Position numbers and translations under genes: made by a program. The notes beneath the pieces are model-generated. The model was not told where the DNA came from and did not search any database. It was given only the letters and a program-made list of their open reading frames with translations. This document shows, in pieces, positions 50,501 to 59,792 of a stretch of DNA of 64,000 nucleotides (within the stretch, counting starts at the first letter, position 1; each line of letters begins with the position of its first letter). Origin of the DNA: Lingula anatina (taxonomy: Eukaryota; Brachiopoda; Lingulata; Lingulida; Lingulidae); assembly GCF_001039355.2 (NCBI RefSeq), contig NW_019774147.1:357219-421218 (forward strand), in the 5' to 3' direction.

Positions 50501-53500
50501 ATACTGCAATATGGTGACCAAGACACCATTACGGATAATCTTCAGCATGTAATGTTCTGTATCCAATTGAGAAAGGTAAAGAAGACAATTTAGGTAAATT
50601 CATATCTGTTTTTTTATAACCATTGGACAATTACTAGTAAAAGATCTGTATGAAAAATCCAGACGAGAAGTCTCTGTCTCTCTTTATAAATATATACAAC
50701 CAACAAAATTTATTTTTTCTTTCGTTGCAGAAAGTCAAGATACATAAGACCTGCATAATCTATAAAATAAAGTGGTCTTTATTTTTATGATTCTACCACA
50801 TCATCATATAAATTGGAGTTTTCAATGTTATCTGTAAAATATTAACCTACCATTTGAGCAGAAGAATCCCAAAGTCTCTGCCAGAAGTCTCTTGAGAACA
50901 TACTCAGCCTGGGCTGTCAGTGGGACCATGGCACTCACTAGATCTGGACAAGTGTTTAAAAGGGATGTGGTGGCTGCCTTGCCTTAAGAAAAAAAAACAA
51001 AACATTAATTGTCTGCTCAGACAGAGTTAAAATGTAACATCAGGTCATTCAGTTATAACTGTGTAGGATGATTAACTTCACAATGAAAAACATGTTAACT
51101 GTCCAACAACCAATAGGCCTACAATGCAATAACTTTTCTTTTCATTATAATTTGATAAAGAAAAAAACTACTATATAACATTACCCCTCACCTGTCATAG
51201 CTAAATCATGTGTTAACACAAGAGCCCAATGTACCACATCCTTGTCTCCACTGGCATAAAATACTGGCAGGCGACTTACAATGTCATTGCACTGCAATAT
51301 ATCATTCTTGAAGGTTTCTGAAATAAATTAATATTCATAAGTGGTTACGTAGATCACTACACCTATCCACTGAAAACCAAGATAAATCTCTCAATCCAAT
51401 GATAAAATCACAGTAATGAAAATGGTAAAGGAAATTCATTCAGCAAGGGAAGTACATTAAAAAATAAACAAGAATACCAACCACATATATCAAAGCCAAA
51501 TATCTAAAATTTATGCCTGGTGAAGATGTAACAGACTGTTTCATGCACCGTAAACCATGGAAATTAACATCCATTTCTTGAAGTGCTTCAGTCAAGTGAA
51601 TTTTCTTGGCAAAGAGTGGATTGTAAAAAACAATGCAGTCTAGAAGTGTGTAGATTTTTTTTTTTCATTCTGGGATGGACAACTATTGAAAAACTGATAC
51701 AACTCACCATTCTCAACGGCAAGAAAACATAAAAGCCTTAGAAGCAAACGCTGCTGGTTTGCTTCACTATCAACGAGAGTTTGTGACAAGGCTCGCAGCA
51801 AACCGTACACCTCTATAATACGACCTTTACACACATCTAAAAAAAGAAGCAAACTGTGATCACTGTTTAAATTCAATCTGGAAATGTTCTCAGAAATCAA
51901 CAACTAAGATTTAAATGTTTATTAAAAACAGTTGTTATACACTGTAGTACATATTATGTAAGTATTCTCAAATGACAAAAAAATAAATTTTACAATAACT
52001 ATTTCTAATGACTCAAATATTCACAATAGATCTAAACAGATATGGAAACTAAGAGGGGAGTTTGTGTACTCACCATTTATGGCAAATTCATGTAAAAGGG
52101 CCACAGCCCAGTATGTACATTCCGGATCCTCAGACTTAAGGCACACTACAGTGGGCACAATGACACCTTCCTCAGCTATACCTGACAACATCTGCTTACT
52201 ATCTGATTTGGGAGAACATTGGCATGAATTTCAATACTAATACATACAAAATTTATATAAAAAAATTAATTAATACACCCGTTCATTTGCAAATAAAATA
52301 TAATAAAATAAAGAGAATAACATTTTTAGAATGTAGATAGTAGAATAAATCTTAACAATTGATATAGATATATTTACATCAAGAGAATGAATTAAAGTGG
52401 ACATAAAAACTCTTTATGCAAACTATGTACAAAAAAATATGCCTCATTACAATGAGTTACATAAAAACAGTAGGGCTTCAATAAAAGTTATCAATAGTTA
52501 GTGGTAACTGTGGGCATGTTTTACAAAAAGAACTGTTTTGTATACAATTTTACTGAAAACTTTCATTTTTAGGCAAAATGAAAAATTCACATCAAGATTT
52601 TTAAAAAAATTTCCACTCCTATAATTAATTTCTTAGCTTTAAGGTGGAAATCAACACTTTAAGATATGCTTATATAGTGTAGAACGTTTTGATCAGCATA
52701 CCGGATTCTGGCATTGTAGAGAAAACAGTTAACATCTGAAGACTTAGTCTCTGCAGCATTGGATCTCCCTGAAACCAAAAAATGATTCATGTATCTTTCA
52801 TGTAGTACTAAATGAAATAGCACCAGAAATTTATGTCTCTAGTTTAGAAATTCAATCTTTTAAGCAAAAGGACAAGCAAAATAAAAAAGAGGGGTGAAAA
52901 GAAACATTTACCTGATGAATCATCAGTGACTGCGCTACAATTTTCACACCATTAGCATCTATCAGGGCTTGTCTGGTAGATTCTGAAAAAAAAAGTTATC
53001 TGAGTAAATAGTGTAGGAAGTGTCAGAAAAATGTAATACTTCAGACCTATCCACCTCTTTCCTCTCCACCTAATTGTGAATAAAAACAAGTATTATCTTC
53101 ACTTAAGTTTTAGTTACTAAATCATACTAAAAATGCCCCTTGAACTAAATATGGGTTATCAAGTGCATGCTCACCCACAAACAAAAGATAAAAAAGATAT
53201 ATTTTCAAATTGACTTCATCAACAACTGAAACAGCAAAAGCTTTAGTCTCACCCTGTATGGCAATCTGATGTGTGAGGAACAAAGCATATCTGCTGACCT
53301 CCTTGCAGCGACTGTTGACAACCAGGTGGAGAATACATGGTACTATATCTGGATAGTTAGCAACAAGGAAGTCTTTCTGAGCAGCTAGAAGAAAAACAGT
53401 AATTTCTACATTAACTGTTGTATAAACATTTCTTTGTCTAAAAAATCCTCTCCACAACAAATAGGTAGTCAGAAGGGTTTTATGAACTTTGTATAAAAAA

Positions 53501-55382
53501 CTGAGAAAAATTAACTGAATGATATTTGATTTCTTTACATAAAAGAAAAACTAATTAACAATGCATAAAAAAAGAGCAACAAAGGCCTATATGAATTAAA
53601 CAATGGTGCTGACTTACTTGCATCACAAACCAACTCAAACAATGCACAAGTAGAAAGGCGCTGGATTCTCTCAGAAACTGTAAAATCATCAGCCTGAACT
53701 TTGTATGATCTCTGAGGATTCAGGGACTGTAAGATCATTTCAGCCAGGGTAAGGATGTAGGGCTTCTCCCAGGGGTGACCCCTAGTGTCCACTGCGAAAT
53801 TTGAAAGAGAAAATGCAAATATATACTTGTTCAAATATGTCAAAAAACATGAAAAGTGCATACCAAAAAAGACGATTTATTATTACTATCATCTGATTGA
53901 TTGGAAAAACAAAGAGAGTGATAAATTAATGAAGTTTTCAATATTTATACAGCTATCACTTTCTCGTTGCACACTTCACTATATTTAATGACTGCAATCT
54001 ATCACCTGACTTAATGAGGACACACAGCACAGTTGCGGCTTTGGCTATTTCATTTTCATCACCACACAGGCACCACTTTAACAGCTCATCCAGCACATGA
54101 GCTAAAATTTATAAAAATGATTCTATAAGAAAACAACAAAAAAATAATTTAGAAGATTAATGATAAATGGAACATGAGATCACATACATCACAACTGCAT
54201 AAAATGTTCATGAAAATCTCATAAAATTGATATCAAACTACATTTTATTGAGATAAAAATGCATCACTGATCCAAAATACCATTTAACATTATATATTCA
54301 GTTAAATAAGCAGCCATTATGTATCAAACAGAACGATATGAACATTACCACTACTGAGAACTTTTTCCAAAAGCAGCTGCTCTGCACTTCTTCTAAGGTT
54401 TATGTTAGGAGATTTGGTATATCCCTCAATTTCTTCCAAAGTCATACCTGAAAATACAGTTCAACAAAAATAGATGAAATTCCAAACATTGTTTAAAAAA
54501 CATGGATGCGGTTGTTTTATCAATTACAATAAATAATTACAATATCAATTAATAAATTTTTATTTAAAAAAAAACTGGACAAAAAATATATTTGCTATGG
54601 GCATTTGCATCAAGGAGAAGAAGAATAGAACAGCATGTTGTCAAGTTGCTCTTCTTGGCAATAATACTGGCAAAGAAGAGCCACTCCCCAACATGGCGGT
54701 CTACCCAATGATAAATAAGTTGTCCCAATTTGTTAAGTTGTATCAACAATATTAATTACTAAACAATAACTTTCACTTTTATATAATCCTATTTTGTTGG
54801 GAATGACTGTTTCCATTGTGTTTATTGATCTTGACTAATTTTTCCAGTATATTGCACTCTATTTCGGATTATGGTCATATCCCAAGTGCAGGTGAACAAT
54901 ATGAGAAATTTCTAATAACCCACGTGGCATATGTGAAGGTAACTGTCTTGTCCATTTCAGAATTTATTCAATTTGCCTAGAAATGACAAGTACTAATACC
55001 AAAGTCGGTGACCATAATGGCATATATGATATTGACATACAGTATAATGTCCTGCGGAAAGAAAATAAAAAATAATATGTCAAAAGGTTTCAAGGCTAAA
55101 GTCGGTATACTCAGTATTTGAAACACTACCACTCATTTATGACAGTTGAGGCGGAGAATAAGACTACTTGTATTTATTCAGACTGATCAAGATGTCTCAT
55201 CACTTACTTTTTTCATCTTCATACGCCGGCTTCGTCTTGTTTTGAAAGAACTTAGCTCGACGAAGCAGCGATATTGCTTTTATCGTCACACCAGCCATTG
55301 CCGCAAATCCAGTTAAGGCAAAGCCCGCCTGTTGGAAAGATGAAATTCTACTGAGCCTTGTATGTATACCGTCGGAATTCAT
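26001..55382 (-). CDS. Large membrane-anchored armadillo-repeat and twin-SPRY protein, 30 exons
   Basis: Thirty coding exons could be joined with GT-AG splice sites and unbroken phases. They total 3939 nt and give 1312 residues, from ATG at 55382 to TAG at 26001-26003. Order: N-terminal membrane anchor (about 19-40), armadillo repeats (about 60-528), a probable ILEI/FAM3-like domain (about 529-650), further helical sequence (to about 775), an acidic Ser/Glu-rich linker (776-854), a helical part (855-951), SPRY 1 (952-1140), SPRY 2 (1141 to about 1290) and a basic tail. Armadillo and SPRY domains are protein-binding modules, so an adaptor or scaffold on a membrane facing the cytosol is inferred. 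There is no RING, kinase or other catalytic motif. SPRY 1 resembles those of RSPRY1 and RNF123, but I know no named vertebrate protein with this whole order. The gene is divergent from EMG1. A 510-N gap lies in one intron and a duplicated exon in another. The domain blocks are listed separately. Confidence 0.85.
26523..26550. repeat. (GA)n microsatellite next to exon 29 donor
   Basis: A GA dinucleotide run starting six bases inside the intron after the donor at 26555; on the gene strand it is a CT tract. Confidence 0.9.
28349..28482 (-). mobile_element. MITE of the CTCTACCAGGG family, copy in unit A
   Basis: Ends CTACCCTCTACCAGGG and, inverted, CTACCCTCCACTAGGG. Flanks gttgaaa and gttaaaa look like a 7-bp target duplication with one change. 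The interior matches 8475-8608 in reverse orientation. Confidence 0.8.
29271..29367 (-). other. ARM/SPRY exon 27, copy A
   Basis: Exact duplicate of 33656-33752 with the same splice signals, lying in the first unit of the 4.2-5.3 kb tandem duplication. It is either an alternative exon or an assembly duplicate. Confidence 0.85.
30621..30769. repeat. Long hairpin in unit A
   Basis: Arms of about 58 bases (gttacaacccagttcatagg, continuing to ccaattaaagtgg) face each other around a loop of about 30 bases, with a handful of mismatches. It resembles a foldback element. Confidence 0.75.
31572..31796 (-). mobile_element. TTAGATCGATC MITE, copy 2, with empty site in the twin unit
   Basis: Flanked by TTA on both sides (31569-31571 and 31797-31799). 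Unit A at about 27417 has a single TTA and no insert, so the exact target duplication is shown directly. The ends carry cattcccagagatttagatc and, inverted, cattcccatagactttagat. A 3-bp TTA target suggests a PIF/Harbinger-type MITE. Confidence 0.9.
32727..32867 (-). mobile_element. MITE of the CTCTACCAGGG family, copy in unit B
   Basis: Duplicate of 28349-28482 made by the tandem duplication. It has a small extra aaagtat-like insertion near 32835. Confidence 0.8.
33656..33752 (-). other. ARM/SPRY exon 27, copy B (upstream copy in transcription)
   Basis: 97 nt, acceptor cttcag and donor gtagga, coding KYAKPDGYASVSCLSKSEMG and 13 more residues. It is identical over the exon to 29271-29367. It enters in phase 2 and leaves in phase 0, so exactly one copy must be used. 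If both are spliced in, the second is read from ATA TGC AAA ACC and then TGA. Confidence 0.85.
35438..35585. repeat. Long hairpin in unit B
   Basis: Counterpart of 30621-30769 with the same arms. Here the innermost arm bases pair perfectly (ccaattaaagtgg against ccactttaattgg). Confidence 0.75.
37290..37640 (-). repeat. GC-richer block in an intron, possible SINE
   Basis: Base composition differs from the flanks. On the minus strand, TGGCTCAGCAGAATCTAGG followed by GGTGTAAATCC resembles a tRNA A box and B box. No second copy was found in the window, so the SINE call is weak. Confidence 0.3.
39510..39562. repeat. (CAAAA)n/(CAAA)n simple repeat
   Basis: A-rich tandem motif in the intron between exons 25 and 26. 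Confidence 0.9.
40195..40265. repeat. Imperfect (CTG/CTA)n trinucleotide repeat
   Basis: Repeats of ctgctgcta type just upstream (- strand) of exon 25. Confidence 0.85.
41451..41533. repeat. (CT)n(CA)n microsatellite
   Basis: About 12 bases of CT followed by about 70 bases of CA, in the intron upstream of exon 24. Confidence 0.97.
42920..42975 (+). repeat. Fragment of the gattagattttggtgat dispersed repeat
   Basis: Contains gaaatgattagattttgatg and an AT-rich end like the copies near 24385-24625. Confidence 0.5.
43700..43945 (+). repeat. Degenerate tandem repeat
   Basis: The phrase atatgaaaattgccttctcgtct recurs near 43760, 43814 and 43898. Between copies are caatctcctgctgatgat and aagtcccttgaaacaa type blocks. 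Intronic. Confidence 0.7.
45548..45720 (-). repeat. Dispersed repeat, reverse copy
   Basis: Reads caccaaaatctaatca, tttagcccat, tgacctatcctcaaaatttc, then a (acaaacag)n stretch and acctcctttcttggtggaggt. This is the reverse of the unit at 24385-24625 plus a short inverted ggaggt end. Confidence 0.65.
46315..46824. other. Assembly gap of 510 Ns
   Basis: Run of N in an intron of the ARM/SPRY gene. Its right edge is a CA dinucleotide array, which probably caused the gap. Confidence 1.
48638..49714 (-). other. ARM/SPRY gene exons 14-16: probable ILEI/FAM3-like domain
   Basis: Exons: 49626-49714, 49204-49381 and 48638-48814. The encoded stretch reads ISVLCDEDNARVRMNKK, PGLNIMVWN, an acidic/aromatic bridge, GNLVIIVIRGQYGQIYL and AMKDLLVISAKSS. 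This follows the order seen in the ILEI (FAM3, POMGNT1 stem) fold: a short strand, RGxNVvvl, an FD-like turn, DGtIVxxaVxDxgxxxL, a helix, then a serine-rich turn. Identity is low and the judgement is from pattern alone. If wrong, it is simply a beta-rich insert between armadillo segments. Confidence 0.45.
49891..54447 (-). other. ARM/SPRY gene exons 2-13: armadillo repeats
   Basis: Exons: 54349-54447, 54006-54101, 53618-53791, 53253-53384, 52912-52982, 52702-52768, 52074-52202, 51708-51836, 51192-51317, 50851-50982, 50431-50556 and 49891-50019. Most are 126-132 nt, begin and end in phase 1, and encode one helical repeat of 42-44 residues each. Repeats end on similar patterns: DVVHWALVLTHDLAMT, QLKYWSAAVMLNMAMTS, PECTYWAVALLHEFAIN, EVSRYALFLTHQIAIQ. 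These fit the third helix of armadillo repeats. The 71- and 67-nt exons (52912-52982 and 52702-52768) together make one repeat split by an intron. Confidence 0.8.
54590..54760 (+). repeat. Copy of the arm of the EMG1-intron foldback element
   Basis: ggcaaagaagagccact, acatggcggtc-acccaatgataaa and aatttgttaagttgtatcaaca match 57817-57912. It also holds an internal inverted pair (ttgctcttcttggc against gcaaagaagagccact). Lies in the first intron of the ARM/SPRY gene. Confidence 0.65.
55208..55382 (-). other. ARM/SPRY gene exon 1: N-terminal membrane anchor
   Basis: Codes 58 residues plus one base, with donor gtaagt at 55207. A short polar start (MNSDGIHTRLSRISS) is followed by the hydrophobic stretch AGFALTGFAAMAGVTIKAIS, then LLRRAKFF and a charged segment. 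This looks like an uncleaved signal anchor of moderate hydrophobicity with basic residues on the C-terminal side. An outer-mitochondrial or ER anchor is possible; which membrane cannot be told. Confidence 0.7.
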
Positions 55383-55724
55383 GGTTTAAAATACTACAAT
55401 ATCCCGAAATTCAGAAAAACTCAAAGAAAATACCATCCACACTGAACGGCATTTCATCGGAGACCGCCATTTTGAAACAAATCAATATGTTTGAAATCTG
55501 ATTGGTTGACCTTAAACTTGGCATCAAGAGGAGCCGGACAGGCCAGATGAATAATATTAAAATAATGTTAATGATGAACGTTGAATGAATCGCTTGGAAC
55601 TTTTAGAAAGGTATGTGAGAGTGTTTCAGCACAAATGCAGTTAAAATCCATGCAAACTGAAATTAGCACCCTGAACGGGTAATCTCGAGGGAATCGCGCT
55701 TCCTTCGAGATCAAAATAGACAAA
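55383..55724. promoter_or_regulatory. Shared divergent promoter of the ARM/SPRY gene and EMG1
   Basis: Only 342 bases separate the two start codons. A CCGCCATTTT motif at 55464-55473, the reverse of the YY1 core AAAATGGCGG, lies about 80 bases upstream of the ARM/SPRY start. ATTGG at 55501-55505 is a CCAAT box on the ARM/SPRY strand. There is no TATA box. A 15-codon upstream frame (ATG at 55635, TAA at 55680-55682) would precede EMG1 if transcription starts left of it. Confidence 0.6.
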
Positions 55725-58700
55725 ATGGCAGATCCAAACACTGGAGAACACGTGAAGACTCCAAAACACAAACTAACTCTGCACGAACGTGATCAAGAAA
55801 GGCGATTGATTGTAATATTGGAAAATGCTTCATTAGAGACAGCAAAGGTTTGATGTATATCATGAATTAAAATAGTTGTGTAATTTCAATGATATTGTAA
55901 AATATAAAAATTTCATTCGCTTTTTATGTACAGAATCACAGATTCAGTATGTTTGGTGTCTCTGTATTACAGTTCCGTCACCTACACCTATCTTCGCCGC
56001 CACCGTGCATTTTTTGTACTGTTAACGCAATAAATGAAAAACTATTTGACTTATTAATTTTAAACTTGCTGATTTATGACACTCAAATACATTAAAATGT
56101 TTGCTGCCTTGTTTACCTCATAACTTTGATTCTCATACATTAAGTTAGTAATTATGGTAATGATAAAAATAATTTGAAAACATCGTGAAGTTTTTCATTT
56201 AAATATGATAACATATAACCTAGGGGTAAATTCTATTTTTTTCTGTTTTTTTATGTAAAGGTTGGAAAACAGTATGAACTGCTTAATTGTGATAAACATA
56301 GGAGTATCATGAAGAGATTTAAAAAAGATCCATCAACATGTAGACCAGATATCACTCACCAGGTAGGAAAACTTTTTTCCCAGTCTATATAATATATTAA
56401 CATACACAGATATTAGATTTTAAGGTAAAATATTGGCACCATGTGTTATGTGGTTCTCTAGAAGTAAATCTTTGTTCAAAAGTCTGAAGATATAATTTGA
56501 ACATTAATAACAGTTTTGTTATTTACTTTTATAGTGCTTATTAATGCTTATGGATAGTCCTCTAAACAGAGCTGGTTTATTACAAGTTTATATCCGCACA
56601 GAAAAACATGTGTTGATAGAGGTCAACCCTCAGACCAGGATACCTAGGACCTTTGATCGGTTTTGTGGACTTATGGGTAAGTCACGTATTAGCACCATGG
56701 TAACCTACATGCATGTATATTTCTAATAGCAAAATACTAGTCTTTATCCAGGGTATTGAATAACAGCAGGTTAATAAAAAATCAAAGACATTTATATATT
56801 GTTTACATCAGCCATTGCTTAGCATGTCTATTTCCCCCATAATTGTTTTTATCCAGAGGGGAAAGGACAATTCTCTTAACTCATTCTAGACCATAATTGA
56901 CTTTATAATCATTGTAATCCTAAGCTTAAGGTTTTTGCATAAAGATGCCACCTGCTAATATATTTATTAATATAAGTTAACTTTGAGTAAACAGTGCACT
57001 TTCATGATTCAAATGTTCACATTTTATTTGTCAATAACGGATATTTAAATAATTTTAATGGTTAATTTTCTAGTTCAACTTTTACATAAACTCAGCATCC
57101 ATGCATCAGATGGCCCACAGAAGCTTCTGAAAGTAAGTATACTTGAAATTGAATTGTGTAGTTAAGAGTTTACTTGATATTTTACTTCATCAAGAACTAC
57201 ACACTAAAATTTATTTAAATTTCACTTGATATCACTTCACGTTATTTGCCAGTGCTTTGTATATTTTTCTTACTTAATAATCATATGTATTGTCAGTATG
57301 GTTATTAGGTTTGGGAAAAGGCAATTTGTATGCAGTTAGGGTAGTAAAAATTCCAAGGTAATTAAAATTGGCGATCCAACTTAACAAATTGGTACAGCTT
57401 GTTTATGTTGGGATATCCACCATCCACCTGACGTATCAACCAGATGGCCTTGTGGTTAGTGTCTGCTTCTGTAGCAGGAGAACATGGGTTTGACCCCGTC
57501 TGGGGACATACCAGTCCTTTATAAACAGTATCTGCTTTGTCTCCGCTTGGCACTCAGCATTTAGGGGTTGAAACAGGGTTCCTGGTCAGCCAGAGAATGT
57601 CATTGTAAACTTGCTATCACTCAGCACCTCATACGGCAGCGAGGCTGTATCCTTCCGAGGGAGGCGAGATCGACAACACAAATTTATTGTAGTGACCAAG
57701 TGTCTAGCTGCACTATATGTAACGCACATTATTTATTTATTTATTTATTGTAAAGTCTACTGAACAGATTTGGAATTTGGACTTAAAATAAATGTATTAT
57801 TAAATAAATATATATTGCCAAGAAGAGCCACTAGCGTTAAGTGGCCAAGATGGCCGACGACCCAGTGATAAACAAAACATGCTGATTTGTTAAGTTGGAT
57901 CAACAAGGCCAACAATACTAGTGAGTTGTCCTGCCAGTTTTATTAAACTGGACAATCAAATTTTGTTGCTATGGTGTAAAGACAACATAACCATTGGTTA
58001 TGCAGTTGTCTACACTGATATTTGGTGTACATATGCACTTCACTATCTTTTTATGAAAAAGACTTAGGGACCATTCTCACAGATATTTGGATCGATCTAT
58101 CTCCCTGGGGAGTCTCACTTAATTGCTATCAACTTAACCGGCTTAAATACCTGTCATGCCTAGTAAAGCTGTTAGGGGGTAATTATCTTTCCTCTCTGGC
58201 GTGACAGACATTTAAGCCGGTTAGTTGACAGCAATTCAGTAAGACTTACCAGGGAGTAAGACCGATCTAGATAAGCATGGGAACCCAGTCTTAGAACATG
58301 ACCGGGAAATGGCATTTTTTATAAAGCATCCAATTTGAAAAGTATCTGTTTTATGCAAACATTTATCATTTAGATAAATTTTATAGGTTATAAAAAATCC
58401 TGTGATAGACCATCTTCCCACTGGCTGTGAAAAGATAAAGATGTCCTTCAATGCAGACAAAATTGTTGATGCGGAGGATTTGGTCCCCGATAATAAACCT
58501 GTTGTGTTTGTTATTGGTGCTATGGCTCATGGAAGTGTAAGTATATTACAATGTATTATTGTTTTAATTTTTAAATTGAAATATTAAATGAATGTATTTT
58601 ATTTAACATATTTGGATATACTTGAAATCCTAGCTACACTTTTGCTTTATTGATTATTTGAAATATTATCATACTAATCTCATGCCTGAATTCTTATAAA

Positions 58701-58963
58701 TGTAGATTATTATGCAATCATATCAATGAATCTAGCAGTTCTTTGGTCCAGGAGTGAAACATTCTTTGTTATCTCATTACATATGAAGTTAGCATACTAG
58801 GAAAGATTATACCATAACTTTTTAAATATTCTTTCTTAATAATTTTCAGGTAAATGTTGACTATACTGAGAAGGAATTTTCTATATGCAGTTACCCCTTG
58901 TCTGCAGCTTTAACTTGTGCAAAAGTGTGTACTGCATTTGAAAAGAAATGGGGAGTGAAATAG
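55725..58963 (+). CDS. EMG1: EMG1/NEP1, 18S rRNA pseudouridine N1-methyltransferase
   Basis: Six exons: 55725-55847, 56261-56362, 56535-56676, 57074-57132, 58387-58536 and 58850-58963. They are joined by GT-AG sites with consistent phases, 690 nt in all, giving 229 residues and a TAG stop. Hallmarks: [120 protein letters not shown]. Known: EMG1/NEP1 is a SPOUT (alpha/beta-knot) enzyme of the nucleolus. It N1-methylates the 18S pseudouridine that later becomes m1acp3-pseudouridine, and it is also needed for 40S assembly. The SAM-binding knot is the C-terminal IGAMAHG to [11 protein letters not shown] part. Length is close to the usual 230-245; the start is the only ATG giving the family N-terminus. 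Confidence 0.96.
57367..57915. mobile_element. Foldback element in EMG1 intron 4, carrying a SINE
   Basis: The left arm (gatccaacttaacaaatt, then gtttat and tgggatatccacc, about 57372-57424) is inverted relative to the right arm (57834-57912; gtgataaacaaaacatg, atttgttaagttggatcaac). The SINE at 57440-57755 lies between them. Either the SINE jumped into an inverted-repeat element, or the two moved as a unit. A related arm occurs at 54660-54745. Confidence 0.65.
57440..57755 (+). mobile_element. tRNA-derived SINE, copy 2
   Basis: Pol III A box like tgtggttagtgtctg at 57451-57465 and B box GGTTTGACCCC at 57487-57497, about 36 bases apart, as in tRNA-derived heads. The body matches 2135-2425. 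It ends in a TTTA repeat (about 57729-57750), a usual SINE tail. Confidence 0.85.
58067..58290 (+). mobile_element. TTAGATCGATC MITE, copy 3
   Basis: Flanked by TTA (58064-58066 and 58291-58293). Begins GGGACCATTCTCAC and ends GGGAACCCAGTC, with gatcgatctat and ctggggagtctcactta inside as in the copies at 24131 and 31572. Lies in EMG1 intron 4. Confidence 0.88.
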
Positions 58964-59792
58964 TGCCACTGCTGTTACTTTGTAGACCATCACATAATGT
59001 GCAGGAATTTGACTCAAGATGGCTGGTGTGAACTGTAAACCATTATCAATAAGACCAATTTGTTTAGTTATGTATAAGGCAAAAACCTGAGACTTGTCAA
59101 ATTTTAGTCTGGGTATTTGTCTGAATACAAATTGCTTTACAATTTTTAAGACATAAGGTGTGTGCTGCACTTTTATAAGAGAAAATCCTTGGAATTTCAA
59201 CGATGTACCCTTTATCACCAAGGGATATCTTGTCCAAAACTGTTGAGAAAATTTGATCTATAGAACTTTTTGAATCATTCAATTTCTTTTTTTATTATTT
59301 TACTGTTGTTGCTAGCTGATAAAATGTGGAATGTTGAAATTTCCAGTAAAATTATTTTTGCCACAGCAAGGCCTTAAGGTATTGTAGGACTTTTATGGTG
59401 GCTGAAATGTCAATTTTATCATTATTTAAAGGCATGGGGGCAATTTATTAAAAATCAAAATGTGGCGAGTTCTTCATTAAAAAACACTAAGTGACTTTGT
59501 TATGTCTAGTTTAAAACAGCAAATTTTGTTGTAAAACAAAGATCATCATCACGGGCTTTAAATGACAATTGAGGGCAACATAGTGCATTCAAAACTACAG
59601 CATTTTTTATCTATATGTAAAGATTTAAAACTTAATGTATGTTCAAGGTGCACTTGATGTGCACATGAAGAGAAAAGCACTGAAAGTGTGATGAAAACCT
59701 TTTGCATATGAATTTGTCCCTTGTGCCTTTTAAAATAGTAGAAAAAAGAAAAAAAGCAACTAGGGATGTTTTCCTTTTTACCATTTAATAAA
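58964..59792 (+). other. EMG1: Probable EMG1 3' UTR
   Basis: No coding sequence continues after the TAG. The first AATAAA on this strand that I see is at 59787-59792, giving a UTR of about 830 bases; shorter ends with variant signals are possible. Confidence 0.4.
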
